From assembly GCA_019234175.1 (NCBI GenBank), contig JAFALP010000323.1, positions 1 through 6,113 of the forward strand: a stretch of DNA of 6,113 nt. Direction: 5' to 3'. This DNA comes from Actinomycetota bacterium (lineage in GTDB: Bacteria > Actinomycetota > Thermoleophilia > Gaiellales > Gaiellaceae). Positions 5,352-6,113 of this stretch are shown piece by piece. Numbering within the stretch: the first letter of the stretch is position 1; each line of letters opens with the position of its first letter. The notes beneath the pieces were generated by a model. It was not told the DNA's origin. It did no database searches and worked only from the letters and a program-made list of their open reading frames with translations. The position numbers and the translations under genes were made by a program.

Positions 5352-6113
5352 ATGCGTTACCGCCAGCTCGGCTCCAGCGACCTCCAGGTGTCCGAGATCA
5401 GCCTCGGCTCGTGGCTCACGTACGGTCTCGGCGTCGGGAGCGAGAGCGCCGAAGCATGCGTGGCAAAGGCGTTCGACGTCGGCATCAACTTCATCGACAC
5501 GGCCAACGTCTACGCCGACGGAGCCGCGGAGTCGTTCCTCGGCGAGGTGCTCGCCGGCCGACCGCGCGACTCGTACGTCCTCGCGACGAAGGTCTTCTTC
5601 CAGACGGCGGACAGCGACCGCGGCCTCTCGCGCACGCAGATTCTCGAGAACGTCGACCGTTCGCTCCAACGGCTGCGCACCGACTACGTCGACCTCTACC
5701 AGGCGCATCGCTACGACTGGGCCACGCCACTCGAGGAGACGATGGAGGCGTTCAGCGAGGTCGTGCGCGCCGGCAAGGCCCGCTATATCGGCTTCAGCGA
5801 ATGGCCGGTGGAGCAGATCGCGCAGGCCACGGAGATGGACGGCGTCGAGCACTTCGTCTCCAGCCAGCCGCAGTACTCGATGATCTGGCGCGGGCCCGAG
5901 CGCGACGTCATCCCGTACTGCAGCGAGGACGGCATCTCGCAGATCGTCTGGTCGCCGCTCGCGCAAGGGGTGCTCACGGGCAAGTACAAGCCGGGCGCAC
6001 CTCCGCCGTCCGACAGCCGAGCAGCGCAGTCGAGCATGAACTACTTCTTCGGCGACTCGCTGCGGAGCGACCATCTTCTGAGCCGCGTCGAGCAGCTTGG
6101 CGACGTGGCCGGC
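5352..6113 (+). CDS. Aldo/keto reductase (Kv-beta-like), C-terminus cut by window end
   Basis: 254 residues are visible and the frame is open at the right edge; the family is usually about 310-340 long, so roughly 60-80 residues are missing. It is a cytoplasmic NAD(P)H-dependent reductase of carbonyl compounds with the (alpha/beta)8 barrel. The catalytic tetrad is complete: D49 and Y54 (in FIDTANVYADG), K80 (ATKVFF) and H119 (LYQAHRYD). RGLSRTQILENVDRSLQRL (90-108) and ETMEAFSEVVRAGKARYIGFSEW are close in style to the AKR6 group, which includes potassium-channel beta subunits, and also to YghZ-like reductases. SSQPQYSMIWR and VWSPLAQGVLTGKY are the usual cofactor-side segments. The ATG at 5352 starts the conserved MRYRQLGSSDLQVSEISLG and has no ribosome site, but a TAGCGT box lies 7 nt upstream. 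The physiological substrate is unknown. Confidence 0.93.
   Translation, partial: MRYRQLGSSDLQVSEISLGSWLTYGLGVGSESAEACVAKAFDVGINFIDTANVYADGAAESFLGEVLAGRPRDSYVLATKVFFQTADSDRGLSRTQILENVDRSLQRLRTDYVDLYQAHRYDWATPLEETMEAFSEVVRAGKARYIGFSEWPVEQIAQATEMDGVEHFVSSQPQYSMIWRGPERDVIPYCSEDGISQIVWSPLAQGVLTGKYKPGAPPPSDSRAAQSSMNYFFGDSLRSDHLLSRVEQLGDVAG

Noticed and set aside
5331..6074. 247-residue minus-strand frame opposite the aldo/keto reductase
   Set aside because: The + strand shows a complete reductase catalytic tetrad, while the minus frame has biased shadow composition and no motif.

Overview
The window is a GC-rich, gene-dense stretch of bacterial chromosome. The base composition, the many GTG starts, the 4-nt gene overlaps, the TANNNT-type -10 boxes set 7-8 nt before start codons, and an adenosylcobalamin-dependent ribonucleotide reductase all suggest a high-GC actinobacterium. 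A deep-branching lineage such as Thermoleophilia is my impression from protein style and is not proven by the sequence. I see no mobile element, tRNA, rRNA, CRISPR array or phage gene. No stretch over about 60 bases lacks a gene.

Layout from left to right: (1) The C-terminal part of a class II (B12) ribonucleotide reductase, nrdJ, on + (1-966), ends before a strong hairpin terminator (990-1020). (2) A three-gene minus-strand operon runs leftward from 3199 to 1024. It encodes a TMEM175/DUF1211-type channel protein, a GT4-like glycosyltransferase, and a phytanoyl-CoA/StrG-like Fe(II)/2-oxoglutarate oxygenase. The genes are joined by ATGA and GTGA overlaps, with good ribosome binding sites at both junctions. 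(3) A + gene (about 3254-3781) encodes a small PRC-barrel-like protein with a possible membrane segment. It diverges from the channel gene across a 54-bp gap that holds a 12-bp palindrome. (4) A second three-gene minus-strand operon runs leftward from 5320 to 3730. It encodes a VOC/glyoxalase-fold protein, a METTL21/ETFB-KMT-like methyltransferase that appears to start with CTG, and a zinc N-acetylmuramoyl-alanine amidase, joined by CTGA and GTGA overlaps. Its last 52 bp overlap the end of the PRC-like gene tail to tail. (5) An aldo/keto reductase on + (5352 onward, cut by the window end) diverges from the VOC gene across only 31 bp.

The nrdJ fragment is housekeeping: dNTP synthesis with a redox-active cysteine tail. 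The channel/glycosyltransferase/oxygenase operon is the most unusual gene set, because a sugar transferase tightly coupled to a StrG-like oxygenase suggests a small tailoring pathway for a glycoside or surface sugar. The most striking non-coding signal is the 31-bp divergent region at 5321-5351. Two identical TAGCGT boxes point away from each other, each exactly 7 nt from its start codon, which suggests a symmetric divergent promoter producing two leaderless mRNAs.
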